This document shows positions 50,744 to 60,467 of a DNA stretch of 64,000 bases, in pieces. Under the pieces are notes generated by a model. The model was not told the origin of the DNA. It saw only the letters and a program-made list of their open reading frames with translations, and did no database searches. The translations under genes were made by a program, and so were the position numbers. Each line of letters begins with the position of its first letter. Positions within the stretch are counted from its first letter, which is position 1. The stretch comes from PALSA-188 sp963720075 (GTDB taxonomy: Bacteria; Acidobacteriota; Terriglobia; Terriglobales; Acidobacteriaceae): assembly GCA_963720075.1 (NCBI GenBank), contig CAVREG010000006.1, forward strand, positions 1 to 64,000, given 5' to 3'.

Positions 50744-53215
50744 CTAGAACAACCGTTCCTGCCTGCGCAAATTTCCAAATGCCCCAATGTTCGCCAAAGC
50801 AAACGTAAAACGAAACTGATTCTCGTTACGCACCGACCCGAGGGCAAAGCGGCGGTATTCGAGGTTCACTCCGCAACAATCCCAGTTGTAGGCGGTTTGT
50901 ATGGACCCGTATTGAAGAGCATTCAGATTAGCGTCATAGCCGATGTTCGTCGCTCCGCTGAATCCGAGTTTGCCGGGATGTCCGTACCCAAAAACCACAC
51001 GGAACTGGTTAAACGATTGTTCAGTAGAAGGGGGGGCCGTCAAAGGTGGAACAGCATTGATCTGCGAAACTTGAACTCCGCTGGCTGCTTGCAGAAACGC
51101 GTCGCCGCCGCCCACGGTGAATTGTCCGAAGCGGAAATTCAGCAGAGCGGTGCTGGTGTTGATGCGGTGCTGTTTGATGTCATAATCCACATCCCATTCA
51201 ACGTCCGTGTGGTCGCTGTTTTGAATGCGCAGCCGCGAAATTAGCGGCGAAAGATGCCTGGGCTCGGTCAAGAAAGCAATTCCGGTCAGGTCCAGAGTGG
51301 TGCTCAAAACGTTGGGACGTCCCGGCACCAGAGCCCCTCCGAAAGTCGGGTCGAGAAAATATTTTTGCGCGAGCTCCCACGTAACCACTTCCCGTGTTTG
51401 CTGCTCGGGTTGGCAAGGCGCCGTCTCGGGCTGCTTTTCGCGTTCCCATGGGACCGAACTCGAGGCCACGGGCCCTCCAACCATCAGCGCGGGCATTCCT
51501 TCGGTTTCACAATCCTGCTGACTCGTCTTCGACTTTGCGTACAAACGATTGACCACCGAATACTCAACTTCATTCGTGTCGCTTAACACGTCTCTCTCGT
51601 CAAAGCGAACGATACTGGAAAAGTTATTTACCCCAGTCACGTAGTTGTAAACCACGCGCGGCTCAATGACATGCTTCCATTTGCGGCCCAGCACCTCCTT
51701 ATCAAACACGCGCTCCAAAGACGGCGGCCGTAGTTCTACGGAACCTTCCAACGCCTTGCGGTCAATGACACTGGATTTCGGCGTTCCCACCTCGCCGACT
51801 GGCAGAAGCTGTTCGGTATAAAGCGTGTTTCGAATGGCGAAGTCCGGACGGAGCGACCACCCATGAAACTTCAGAGGAAGAGACAAGTCAGGAGCCGCGT
51901 CGAAGCGTCCGACCAGCGGCGCGGTACGGAATGTAGGCTCGCTCCGCGAAAGCCCCTCTGCCGCACCATCATAGGACCAAAAAAAAGGCGACCTTCCAAT
52001 TTGATGATCCACGCTGGAAAGCTCAAGCCCCGGGGCATGAAGAATCGTAATTAAATCCCCAGGCGTCGTGCTCTCGAAATTTTGATACCGCTGCACCGAA
52101 GCGTTATAGAAGAATCCATTCGTCGTGTTGGAAAGAAAAGCTTGGGACTTTACTTCCGAGTTCACTGCCTGGGTGAACACATCGTTAAATGCCAGGCGGA
52201 ATACAAAAGAGTTCAGATAATCAATGTTAGCGACGCCGCGGAAGTTATGTGCAAATGAACCTTCGGCATGGAGCTGGACCTCGGCCCCACCCTGGTTAAC
52301 TCCGTTCAGCCCGCGATCAAGAACACTGAAGAAATTTAGATCCAAAAACGATGTATCGCTGGGACGGACTCGAAAATCGCCTTGCGGGGCCCACCCTCGC
52401 GTAGAAAAATACTCCGCGCCCAATGTTGCATCCATGCTGCGATTGATGGCCCAGAACACCGACTCGCCTAGAATGTTACCTTTCGTGGAAGACCGGCCAA
52501 CGTTCGGAACGAGGAATCCCGAATGCCTCGGTGAGCGCTCAATCGGATGCGTGGCAAATGGCAGGTAAAGAATTGGAATTCCATCAATGCGAAACGTGCT
52601 GCGATAAATGCTGGCGTTCCCACCGACCTCCACAACAACCTTGTGCGCATAAAACTGCCATTTGGGACGCGGCAATTCGCATGTGGTAATCGTTCCGTCG
52701 TAAACCACATAGTGATCGGGACCAGCCTTGCGCACTGACTTGCCGCTGAAAACAAATGGAGTCGGCGATGTTAGGATCAGCCGCGCTCCCTTCAGCCGCA
52801 TACCGATCGTTCCGCGCACGTTTTCAAAACTTCCAACTTCAGACTGTAGGTTGTAAGTTCCCCGGCTGGCGCTAATGTGTTCGTCATTCGGACCGCCGTC
52901 AAGCACCACGTGCCCATCCACGGTGGCCTCCCCGGTGTCGCGGTTATAAGTCATTTCGTCAGCATGCAAAATGAAAGTCCCGTAGTGAATCTGGGCATCG
53001 CCGTGCAACTTAATCACCGGCCCATCGAGTTCCTGCGTGATCGCGCTCCAGCTAATATCCTCATATGTCTGTGACGGATCGTCGGGCGGGGACAGATTTT
53101 GCGTGAGAGACGGTTCGCCAGGCGATGTACGCAACTGGCTGGTAACTAACGCAGGACGCAGAAGTGCATGACAAACGAGTGCCGCCGTGATAAGGAATCG
53201 TAAGCGGGACTTCAT
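50744..53215 (-). CDS. lptD: LPS-assembly protein LptD
   Basis: An 823-residue outer-membrane protein. After a signal peptide, an OstA/LptA-like beta-jellyroll (ITQELDGPVIKLHGDAQIHY, ADEMTYNRDTGEATVDGHVV) leads to a large barrel with the LptD features FRIDGIPILYLPFATHPIER and, at the C-terminus, AYNWDCCGVNLEYRRFALG and FTFALANIGAFGN. The Cys pair DCC is the conserved C-terminal disulfide partner. It inserts LPS into the outer leaflet, which confirms a Gram-negative envelope. Confidence 0.92.
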   Translation of the reverse strand: MKSRLRFLITAALVCHALLRPALVTSQLRTSPGEPSLTQNLSPPDDPSQTYEDISWSAITQELDGPVIKLHGDAQIHYGTFILHADEMTYNRDTGEATVDGHVVLDGGPNDEHISASRGTYNLQSEVGSFENVRGTIGMRLKGARLILTSPTPFVFSGKSVRKAGPDHYVVYDGTITTCELPRPKWQFYAHKVVVEVGGNASIYRSTFRIDGIPILYLPFATHPIERSPRHSGFLVPNVGRSSTKGNILGESVFWAINRSMDATLGAEYFSTRGWAPQGDFRVRPSDTSFLDLNFFSVLDRGLNGVNQGGAEVQLHAEGSFAHNFRGVANIDYLNSFVFRLAFNDVFTQAVNSEVKSQAFLSNTTNGFFYNASVQRYQNFESTTPGDLITILHAPGLELSSVDHQIGRSPFFWSYDGAAEGLSRSEPTFRTAPLVGRFDAAPDLSLPLKFHGWSLRPDFAIRNTLYTEQLLPVGEVGTPKSSVIDRKALEGSVELRPPSLERVFDKEVLGRKWKHVIEPRVVYNYVTGVNNFSSIVRFDERDVLSDTNEVEYSVVNRLYAKSKTSQQDCETEGMPALMVGGPVASSSVPWEREKQPETAPCQPEQQTREVVTWELAQKYFLDPTFGGALVPGRPNVLSTTLDLTGIAFLTEPRHLSPLISRLRIQNSDHTDVEWDVDYDIKQHRINTSTALLNFRFGQFTVGGGDAFLQAASGVQVSQINAVPPLTAPPSTEQSFNQFRVVFGYGHPGKLGFSGATNIGYDANLNALQYGSIQTAYNWDCCGVNLEYRRFALGSVRNENQFRFTFALANIGAFGNLRRQERLF

Positions 53216-53343
53216 TGCAAACGCACAAGCTTTTCGAATAAAGAAGGCACGATCTCGATCTGCGATATCGGTGACCTTAGCATGCCGCTAGCTCGGTGGC
53301 AAAACGCATTTCTTCGATCTTTTGTCGCTTGCACATGTAAAAC

Positions 53344-54621
53344 ATGAAATCCAGATTTGAACTCGACCAGAGTGTGGCTGCTCAAATTTCCGGGGCGCCG
53401 ATTGCCTACAAAGCGATCCATGGCGAATTGACTGCGCGTCGTCACGTTGATCCGGAATCCGTTGAACCCGAATGCAACCAACCTGGGTCGTATGATGCGA
53501 GCGAGATGGATTTTGCTAACAGTCTGGAAAAATCTTCCGAAAATTTGCCGCGCTTCGTTGTTGAAGAGCAACATCCCGAAGGCGACAATGTTTCGGACGC
53601 TGTTCATGACGGATGCGAAAAAACCTCATTTGCTGCGGGAGGTCGCGCCCAAGACACTAACGAAGACAGTAACGAAGGCGCTGGAATAGCAGACTTGGTG
53701 GAGCGAGAATCTCTGAAACTTTCGGGCAAGCCACTGAGCCAGCCTGAATTGGGGACCGGGATCCCCTGGCGCCAGGAAGTGAGTGCCCGCCTCACCAGGT
53801 ACCAGGCTCGCAGACGCGTTCGCGAGCCCCGCTATCCATCGTTACAGCTTAAATTTGACACCCAGGAGACGTGGCGGGATTCCTCCCCGGAAATCCAGTT
53901 ACATTCCAGTTCTATTCCAAACATGTCGGCCCTGGCGCAGAGCGCACCGGCTACAAACGCCGCCCCGGAAAACATTCCGTTTCCAGTTTTGCCGCCTCGG
54001 CACCTTGAGCACGCCTCCCGAGTGATTGAGTTTCCCCGATCCACCACTGCTGGGCCAAGTCATTCCGAAGAACTCGCGGAACCCGTCTTTGACCGGCCAA
54101 GAATTATGGAAGCTCCCGGCCTTGTTCCGGCCCCTCCCACGCTTGGCGGCATTCTAATCGAGCCCGCCGAACTTCCAGCAAGCGAGAAGCGCCCGGGCTT
54201 TGAGATGCCGCTACAATCGGCGCGAATGGCAAGGCGGCTGGCCGCTACGCTGATAGATGCGGTGATCATCTTAGCCGGGTTGGCGTTGTTCGCGGGTATC
54301 TGCTGGCGGGTTACGGCTTCGATTCCTTCTATGCGGTTGGCCGTTCCAATACTGGTAATTGCTGCTGCGATTCTGTGGGCGGCTTACCAATATCTGCTGA
54401 TAGTTCATTGCGGAACTACACCGGGCCTGAAGCTGGCAAAGTTGAAGTTAAGCCATTTTGATGGCACAGCGGTTCAGCGAAAAATGCGGCGCTGGCGTGT
54501 GCTCGCATCCGTACTCTCAGGACTCTCCCTAGGATTGGGATACGGATGGTGCTTCCTCGACGAAGATCAGTTATGCTGGCACGATCGGATCACCCGAACC
54601 TACATGGCCCCGAAGGCGTAG
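53344..54621 (+). CDS. RDD-family membrane protein with long polar leader
   Basis: A 425-residue protein. The first 290 residues are polar and partly low-complexity, rich in Glu, Ser and Pro, with a basic patch (VSARLTRYQARRRVREPRYP). The RDD domain follows at about 295-425: ARMARRLAATLIDAVIILAG carries the R-D pattern, LIVHCGTTPGLKLAKLKL the G-T-P-G-x-x-L motif, and DEDQLCWHDRITRTYM the D-x-x-x-x-T-x-V/Y end. RDD proteins are small transport or sodium/proton-linked membrane units of uncertain function. It diverges from lptD. Confidence 0.8.
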   Translation: MKSRFELDQSVAAQISGAPIAYKAIHGELTARRHVDPESVEPECNQPGSYDASEMDFANSLEKSSENLPRFVVEEQHPEGDNVSDAVHDGCEKTSFAAGGRAQDTNEDSNEGAGIADLVERESLKLSGKPLSQPELGTGIPWRQEVSARLTRYQARRRVREPRYPSLQLKFDTQETWRDSSPEIQLHSSSIPNMSALAQSAPATNAAPENIPFPVLPPRHLEHASRVIEFPRSTTAGPSHSEELAEPVFDRPRIMEAPGLVPAPPTLGGILIEPAELPASEKRPGFEMPLQSARMARRLAATLIDAVIILAGLALFAGICWRVTASIPSMRLAVPILVIAAAILWAAYQYLLIVHCGTTPGLKLAKLKLSHFDGTAVQRKMRRWRVLASVLSGLSLGLGYGWCFLDEDQLCWHDRITRTYMAPKA

Positions 54622-54642
54622 TGGCCGGACGCCCGCCGCCAA

Positions 54643-54742
54643 ATGTAGGGCGGAAACTCCTGTCCCCGCGTTTGACTCGGTTTGTCGGCTTCAAACATTA
54701 AATCAGCGTCAACATCGGCGGACAAGAGTGTCCGCCCCACAT
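54643..54742. repeat. Paired copies of the palindromic repeat, about 100 bp
   Basis: The left unit TGTAGGGCGGAAACTCCTGT-CC and the right unit GGCGGACAAGAGTGTCCGCC-CCACA (54717-54741) are imperfect reverse complements separated by about 50 bp. The right unit is a hairpin with 8-bp arms and a 4-nt loop. The architecture and spacing equal those of the hslV-hslU element, so the two are members of one family. Confidence 0.65.
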
Positions 54743-54810
54743 TCGAAACGCCACCCTCTTCCCCTTTGTGTTAAATTTTTAAACTTGTACCTTTCAATCT
54801 GAAAAACTAA

Positions 54811-57048
54811 GTGTCAAATCCAGTTCAAAACATGCGGCCAGCGGTCAAAGTGTTTGTCGCCACCACGGTGATGCTCACATTCATTTCCTTCTGGCGCGCC
54901 GCCGCTATTGTGCTTGCTGATCTGGCATCGTCCGCTTATTACGCCGGTGGAGACGCAGAGAAGGTAATCGGAAAAAGTGCGCCGTGGTTCATTCTCGCGG
55001 TCATGCTGTTCAGTTATGCGGTACGTGCACTTTACATTGAATCCAGCAGCATGTTTGTGCGCGGCGGCGTGTACCGAGTGGTCAAGGAAGCGATGGGCGG
55101 GACGCTGGCGAAGATATCCGTTTCGGCTTTGCTCTTTGACTACGTATTAACGGGACCCATCAGCGCCGTTTCCGCCGGACAATATCTCGCTGGGTTCGTG
55201 GAAGACATCGCTCGCTATTCGCATCATCCTTTTCCTAACTTTCCTGAGAACACATTTGCGGCGGCGTTCGCCGTCCTCATCGCACTTTATTTCTGGTGGA
55301 AAAACGTTCAGGGCATTCACGAATCCAGCGAAAAAGCCCTGCAGATCATGATCGTCACCACGGTCATGGTCGTAATCCTGATTGTTTGGTGCGTGATCAC
55401 GATCTGGAGAGCGCCGATTCAGTTGCCTCCGAACCCGTTGCATGCCGGGGTAGTGCCGCTTACTAAAGAGTCTATGGGATGGCTCTATGGCTCATGGCTC
55501 AGTCATTTGACCTGGATCATCGTGTTTGTCGGATTCGGACACTCCGTCCTCGCGATGAGCGGTGAAGAGACGCTGGCCCAGGTTAATCGCGAGATCGAAC
55601 ATCCCAAGCTCAAGAATTTGGAAAAGACTGGCGCAATAATCTTTGTTTACAGTCTTCTCTTCACCTCCCTGGTTTCGTTTTTTGCGGTAATGATCATTCC
55701 GGACAAAATCAGGCCAGAATATTTCGGAAATCTTATCGGCGGTATCGCGATGTTTCTGGCTGGTCCCACATGGGCCCGGCTGAGTTTCCGGGCGTTCGTG
55801 GTGCTGGTCGGAGTTCTGATCTTGGCGGGCGCGCAAAACACTTCCATCGTCGGCGCCAACGGAGTGCTCAGCCGCATGGCCGAGGATGGCGTCCTGACAT
55901 CAGGCTTTCAGAAGCCTCATCCGCGCTTTGGCACCAGCTACCGTATCGTGAATTTGATTGTGATTATGCAGGTGCTCACAATCATTGTGACCCGCGGCAA
56001 CGTCTTTATTCTTGCCGGCCTGTATGCGTTCGGAGTCATTTGGAGTTTTGCTTTAATGTCGCTCGCCGTGGTTGTGCTTCGCTACAAAGATCCAGGAAAC
56101 CGCGAGTGGAGAGTCCCGGGTAATCCAAAGATATTTGGCAAGGAAGTTCCAATCGGGCTGTTCGTCATTTCTACCGTTCTCTTCATTACCGCTCTGGTCA
56201 ACCTGTGCACTAAGTCTGAGGCCACCATCGCGGGAGTTATTTTCAGTTGCGTTTTCTTTGGCATCTTCACCTACTCCGAGCACCGCGTCTCCAAAACCAA
56301 TAAAGGCAAACCGGAAGGCTTGGCGCAGTTCCGCGTTTACGGAAACGAGGAACTTGGCAGCGACGAATTGGGAGTCCGTCCCGGAAACGTTCTGGTCGCG
56401 GTGCGCGATCCTAGAAATCTTTATTACCTTCGCGAAGTTCTGCGGCGCACCGACACCACGAAACAGGACTTAGTCGTGATGACTGCGCGCCTTTACCAGC
56501 GCGAACATTCTTTTAGCGCCCGCACCGTTTTCGAAGCCAGCGAAATCTTTGATCACTACGAGCAGGAGCTTTTCACCGCAGCGGTAACGGTCGCGGAAAA
56601 AGAAGGCCGTCCCGTGTCACTGCTCGTCGTTCCCGCCGGGGACGTGTTTGACGCGATCGTAGTGACCGCGCAAAGGTTGGATTCCAGTCGGATCGTGTGC
56701 GGCCTATCGAACAAACTAACCAGCGACGAGCAGGCAAAACTGACTGGAGATGCCTGGGAGCGGTTACCCGAACCCAGACCCCGCATCATAATTGAAGTTC
56801 ACGAGCCAAATGGAAAAGTGCGCGAGTATCCTCTAGGACCGCATACGCCGCGTATGCGTCCCCAGGATCTTGAGCTGATGCATAGAGTCTGGCTCGACAT
56901 CACATCAGACCCACGATACGCGGGTGCTCACCACTATCACATCGTCGCTCTCGCCCTTGAAGAGCTGCAAAGGGAACTCGGCAGCCCCGATCGCGCCGCC
57001 CTGTTAGCGAAGCTGTTGGATGAAATGCACAAAGATTCGTCCAACTAA
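54811..57048 (+). CDS. APC-superfamily permease with cytosolic nucleotide-binding-like tail
   Basis: A 745-residue protein starting at GTG 54811. Residues 10-490 hold about twelve helices with APC features: DLASSAYYAGGDAEKV in helix 1, MFVRGGVYRVVKEAMGG, and GHSVLAMSGEETLAQVNREI. The remaining 240 residues are a universal-stress-like alpha/beta domain (NVLVAVRDPRNLYYLREVLR, SLLVVPAGDVFDAIVVTAQR). The ASSAY helix and soluble tail recall KimA-type potassium importers as well as amino-acid permeases; the substrate cannot be decided from sequence. A cyclic di-AMP synthase operon lies 5.6 kb away. Confidence 0.75.
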   Translation: MSNPVQNMRPAVKVFVATTVMLTFISFWRAAAIVLADLASSAYYAGGDAEKVIGKSAPWFILAVMLFSYAVRALYIESSSMFVRGGVYRVVKEAMGGTLAKISVSALLFDYVLTGPISAVSAGQYLAGFVEDIARYSHHPFPNFPENTFAAAFAVLIALYFWWKNVQGIHESSEKALQIMIVTTVMVVILIVWCVITIWRAPIQLPPNPLHAGVVPLTKESMGWLYGSWLSHLTWIIVFVGFGHSVLAMSGEETLAQVNREIEHPKLKNLEKTGAIIFVYSLLFTSLVSFFAVMIIPDKIRPEYFGNLIGGIAMFLAGPTWARLSFRAFVVLVGVLILAGAQNTSIVGANGVLSRMAEDGVLTSGFQKPHPRFGTSYRIVNLIVIMQVLTIIVTRGNVFILAGLYAFGVIWSFALMSLAVVVLRYKDPGNREWRVPGNPKIFGKEVPIGLFVISTVLFITALVNLCTKSEATIAGVIFSCVFFGIFTYSEHRVSKTNKGKPEGLAQFRVYGNEELGSDELGVRPGNVLVAVRDPRNLYYLREVLRRTDTTKQDLVVMTARLYQREHSFSARTVFEASEIFDHYEQELFTAAVTVAEKEGRPVSLLVVPAGDVFDAIVVTAQRLDSSRIVCGLSNKLTSDEQAKLTGDAWERLPEPRPRIIIEVHEPNGKVREYPLGPHTPRMRPQDLELMHRVWLDITSDPRYAGAHHYHIVALALEELQRELGSPDRAALLAKLLDEMHKDSSN

Positions 57049-57080
57049 CCTATTTAGACCACGAGAGCGGAGGCTTCCGA

Positions 57081-57591
57081 TTACATCGCTGATTTGGCGG
57101 CTCCAGCGAGCGTGTAAACTCCAGTGCAAGTGTAGTTTGTCCCGTCATCAGCGGCGGGGGTGTAAGTGCATGTGCCCTTCGCCTTGATGCCTTTCATCTT
57201 GCCGGTGCCACCGGTTGCCTGATACGTGCCTTTACCGGGCTGCATTGCCCCATCTTTCATGGGAACAGATAATTCATAGTTGTAAATAATTTTGTCGCCG
57301 CTGTCATACGTTTCTATGTAGACACCCCAAGCCCTCATTCGGTTTGCGGTAACGTCGCGGTGCTCAGAATATGCGCCCTCTTTAACTCGTTTGGCCTCCG
57401 ACCTTTCCCTTCGTAGTACATTTTCCTTGCGCGACCATGAAAGCGTGGTCGGGGTTGTCCCCGGCAGGAACACTCTGTTCTACGTCGGCTTTGGCACATG
57501 TGCCGGAAATCGTGCTCTTCATTTGCGCCGAGCTCGTCGCAACAGCAAATGCAAGTAGCGCACAGCCGCACAGAATCCTGGTGATTGTCAT
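57081..57591 (-). pseudogene. Small exported protein, one frameshift
   Basis: The start at 57591 gives a signal peptide (TITRILCGCALLAFAVATSSA) and a mature part with ISGTCAKADVEQSVPAGDNP, DHAFMVAQGKCTTKG. A one-base shift near 57385-57405 then leads to a second frame (AKRVKEGAYSEHRDVTANRM, YNYELSVPMKDGAMQPGKGT, AKGTCTYTPAADDGTNYTC) ending at 57081. Joined, it would be about 165 residues with paired cysteines. No family recognised. Only one lesion, so error or recent mutation are both possible. Confidence 0.55.
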
Positions 57592-57818
57592 TTTCTCTCC
57601 AATGTAAAGCGTTTGAGTTTCGCCGCTTCGCGCTGCGGATGGAATCTACGTCCATGCAAAAACAAAATCCATCGCACCGAAAAGTTATTTGCACTACCGC
57701 GGCCGACCAACAAAGTACACCCAACCCCGCCGTCATGCAACTAGAGTTCGAGCGCAGACGAGGCGCAGACGCGGCGAAGCACAGTCTTCCGCTATCACTC
57801 TCCTGTTAACATCATTTC

Positions 57819-59378
57819 GTGACCACTAACCCCGAAGTTCGCGTGCGCTTCGCGCCTTCTCCCACCGGGCACCCCCACGTCGGCAACGCTCGCACTGCTT
57901 TGTTCAACTGGCTTTTTGCGCGGCATCACGATGGGACCATGGTTCTTCGCATAGAAGACACCGATGTGGAGCGTAGCGAGGCACGGTTTGAAGATCAGCT
58001 GATCGCCGACTTGAAGTGGCTCGGACTCGATTGGGACGAAGGTCCAGATATCGGCGGACCGTTTGGGCCGTATCGTCAATCCGACCGCGTTGGAATTTAC
58101 CGTGAACATGCCGAGCGTTTGCTCGAAGCGCGAAAGGCATATCTCTGTTTCTGTACTGAAACCGACCTCCAAAAAGAACGCGAGAAAGCCCAAGCCGAAC
58201 ATCGCCAGCCAATCTATTCAGGAAAATGCCGCGCCATTGATCCAGCAGAAGCCAAACGCCGTCGGGATAGCGGCGAATCGTGCGCGATTCGATTGCAAAT
58301 CCCGGAGCGACCGATTCGCTTCCACGACATCGTTCATGGCAACGTGGAATTTTCGAACGAAGTGGTGAGCGATCCAATCATTTTGCGCTCGAATGGAATG
58401 CCGGTTTACAACTACGTCGTGGTTATTGATGACGCGCTCATGAAGATTAGCCACGTCATCCGCGGCGATGACCATCTTTCGAACACTCCCAAGCAGGTTG
58501 CGCTGTATGAGGCTCTAGGCTGGCCGGTGCCGGAGTTCGCGCATCTTTCCACAATTCTTGGCGGGGACCGTGAGCGGCTTTCCAAGCGCCATGGCGCGAC
58601 TTCGATCGCGAACTTCCGTGATATGGGGGTTCTTCCCGAAGCTTTGGTGAATTATCTAGCACTGCTCGGCTGGGCGCCAAGCGGGGGCACCAGAGAACTT
58701 TTCAGCATTGAGGAGCTAATCAAAGAGTTCTCGCTGGAGCGAGTAACTCCTTCCCCTGCCGTGTTCGATATGGAGAAGTTGTATTGGCTGAACCGCCATT
58801 ACATCAAACACGGTTCGCCAGAGCGAATTGAAAAGCTGGCGCTCCCTTATTACGCGCGGATGATTTCCGGCGAGCTTGCCCAGAAACTTGGCGGCGCAGG
58901 AACGGCGGATTATCCGTGGCCTCCCGATATCGTGAACTGGTTCGCCAAAATTACTCATTTGCTTGCGCCTTCGGTGGATCGCCTGGATCAACTGCCGGAA
59001 CGAGCTTCGGCAATTTTCAATTACGACGCAAAAGCCGCAATCGCAGCCCCAGACAATGCCGAAACACTCGCCTGGCCGAACACAGATGCCGTCCTTGCCC
59101 GCTTCGTGTCTAAGATTCTCGAAGATGAATCCGCGGCAGAGAAGAAACTAACAGCCGAACAATTCAAGAAAATCGTCAATGAAGTGAAGGCGGAAACCGG
59201 AACAAAGGGCAAAGAGCTGTTTCATCCCATTCGCATCGTCATCACCGGCTCACACTCCGGGCCTGAGTTCGACAAGCTAATCCCAATCCTCGAGGAAGGC
59301 AGCCGCTTGCCGCTGCCAAAGCACGTTCTGAGCGTAAGGGAACGCGCGGAAGAGTTCGGCGGAGCGCGGATCAGTTAG
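57819..59378 (+). CDS. gltX: Glutamate-tRNA ligase
   Basis: A 519-residue class I aminoacyl-tRNA synthetase starting at GTG 57819. The HIGH motif is APSPTGHPHVGNART (residues 12-26), followed by FNWLFARHHDGTMVLRIEDT. HVIRGDDHLSNTPKQVALYE and the KMSKS equivalent DRERLSKRHGA are intact. The C-terminal anticodon-binding region ends in PILEEGSRLPLPKHVLSVRE. It charges tRNA-Glu; a discriminating or non-discriminating role cannot be told. Confidence 0.95.
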   Translation: MTTNPEVRVRFAPSPTGHPHVGNARTALFNWLFARHHDGTMVLRIEDTDVERSEARFEDQLIADLKWLGLDWDEGPDIGGPFGPYRQSDRVGIYREHAERLLEARKAYLCFCTETDLQKEREKAQAEHRQPIYSGKCRAIDPAEAKRRRDSGESCAIRLQIPERPIRFHDIVHGNVEFSNEVVSDPIILRSNGMPVYNYVVVIDDALMKISHVIRGDDHLSNTPKQVALYEALGWPVPEFAHLSTILGGDRERLSKRHGATSIANFRDMGVLPEALVNYLALLGWAPSGGTRELFSIEELIKEFSLERVTPSPAVFDMEKLYWLNRHYIKHGSPERIEKLALPYYARMISGELAQKLGGAGTADYPWPPDIVNWFAKITHLLAPSVDRLDQLPERASAIFNYDAKAAIAAPDNAETLAWPNTDAVLARFVSKILEDESAAEKKLTAEQFKKIVNEVKAETGTKGKELFHPIRIVITGSHSGPEFDKLIPILEEGSRLPLPKHVLSVRERAEEFGGARIS

Positions 59379-59526
59379 CAGTTTGGGCGGCTCGCCATGG
59401 TGTGCGTGACCATCCGGGCATATAACGTGTTGCCTATGGACATTGCGTTCTCCTTATCTTCATCATCGGAAATCCTTCACCCGGCCGACCCTTTCCCGAA
59501 AATATTTGCAGCATTCGCTCCTCCAG

Positions 59527-60045
59527 TTACATTGGGCCAGCTGAGGGGCTCTTATCCTCTTTGTGGTACTCATCCACTGCCTTCAGGCTCACGGATCTAA
59601 AGAAAAACGCCTTGGTCGGTAAGATCAGAGCGGCCAACATCACCAGAAAGTTAAGAACTCCCACCGCCAACCCAATACTTGGCGGGTATCCTTCTCGTAT
59701 TCCCCGGAACCATGCTGACCATTCGAAGGACGGCGTTTGCATATCCAGGAGCAGCTTTAGCACGTTGAGGGGAAAAACAAAAAATAAGAGGATGATGAGC
59801 ATGACAAACCAGGCCCAGCGTTCCTTTTTTCTAAATCCCGTCCAGAGCACGATCAAGCCGATCATCTCGAGTCCCAGAGCACAAAATCCTAGCGGCATCA
59901 AAAAGTTCTGTTCCTTAAAACCAGGCGCTTGAAAATAAATTTCCCTCCAGGTTGAGGCGAACCTCAGGCTCCCCGGAATAAACGTGATCAGGCATACGGA
60001 CACGACCAGAGCTGAAATCGAAGTAGTGTTGAAGCGGGTTTTCAA
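59527..60045 (-). CDS. Hypothetical four-span membrane protein
   Basis: A 172-residue protein with four membrane helices (ISALVVSVCLITFIPGSLRF, FLMPLGFCALGLEMIGLIVL, WAWFVMLIILLFFVFPLNVL, GVLNFLVMLAALILPTKAFF). The C-terminus is polar. No family recognised. Confidence 0.65.
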   Translation of the reverse strand: MKTRFNTTSISALVVSVCLITFIPGSLRFASTWREIYFQAPGFKEQNFLMPLGFCALGLEMIGLIVLWTGFRKKERWAWFVMLIILLFFVFPLNVLKLLLDMQTPSFEWSAWFRGIREGYPPSIGLAVGVLNFLVMLAALILPTKAFFFRSVSLKAVDEYHKEDKSPSAGPM

Positions 60046-60184
60046 TGCAGTCTTTTCCTTTCAGAGTCCTGATCTCGGGGGCTGAAGCCGGTATTCATAG
60101 AAAGCGGGTTCGCGGTGAACCACTGCGCCAGTCAAAACCACCACGCCCAAACAACACAATGTAGATTTCATGCACTTCTGCCCT

Positions 60185-60364
60185 TCATTCTAATTGGGCA
60201 GTAATGCCGAACTTCTGCATCTCTGAATCGTAAGAAATCCGCAGCACATTGGGCCTGCAGCATACCTGGCAGTCTTCGACATAACTCTGATCATTGCCCC
60301 CGGAGGCGTCCACCATGATTTCATTCCATTCGCCGCAGCCTGCGCATTGGAATCCTGAACTCAA
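60185..60364 (-). CDS. CPXCG-motif cysteine-rich mini-protein
   Basis: A 59-residue protein too short for routine calling. TTG at 60364 is preferred because AGGGA sits 6 nt upstream. It reads FQCAGCGEWNEIMVDASGG, then QSYVEDCQVCCRPNVLRISY, which matches the small Cys-rich CPXCG family: an N-terminal CxxCG and a YxEDCxxCCRP motif. The four-cysteine arrangement predicts one bound zinc. The function of the family is unknown. Confidence 0.7.
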   Translation of the reverse strand: MSSGFQCAGCGEWNEIMVDASGGNDQSYVEDCQVCCRPNVLRISYDSEMQKFGITAQLE

Positions 60365-60467
60365 AGTTGTTCCCTGTTACAGATTTTTAACACAGCATTC
60401 ATTTCTTATTAACCATCGCGATTCTCCCTGCCGTTAACCTTGCCCCGACCTTTAAAGGAGGCCAAGT

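Noticed and set aside
57819..59378. GltX as a tRNA-Asp queuosine-type (GluQ) paralogue
   Set aside because: The full-length C-terminal anticodon-binding region is present, whereas GluQ-type paralogues lack it.
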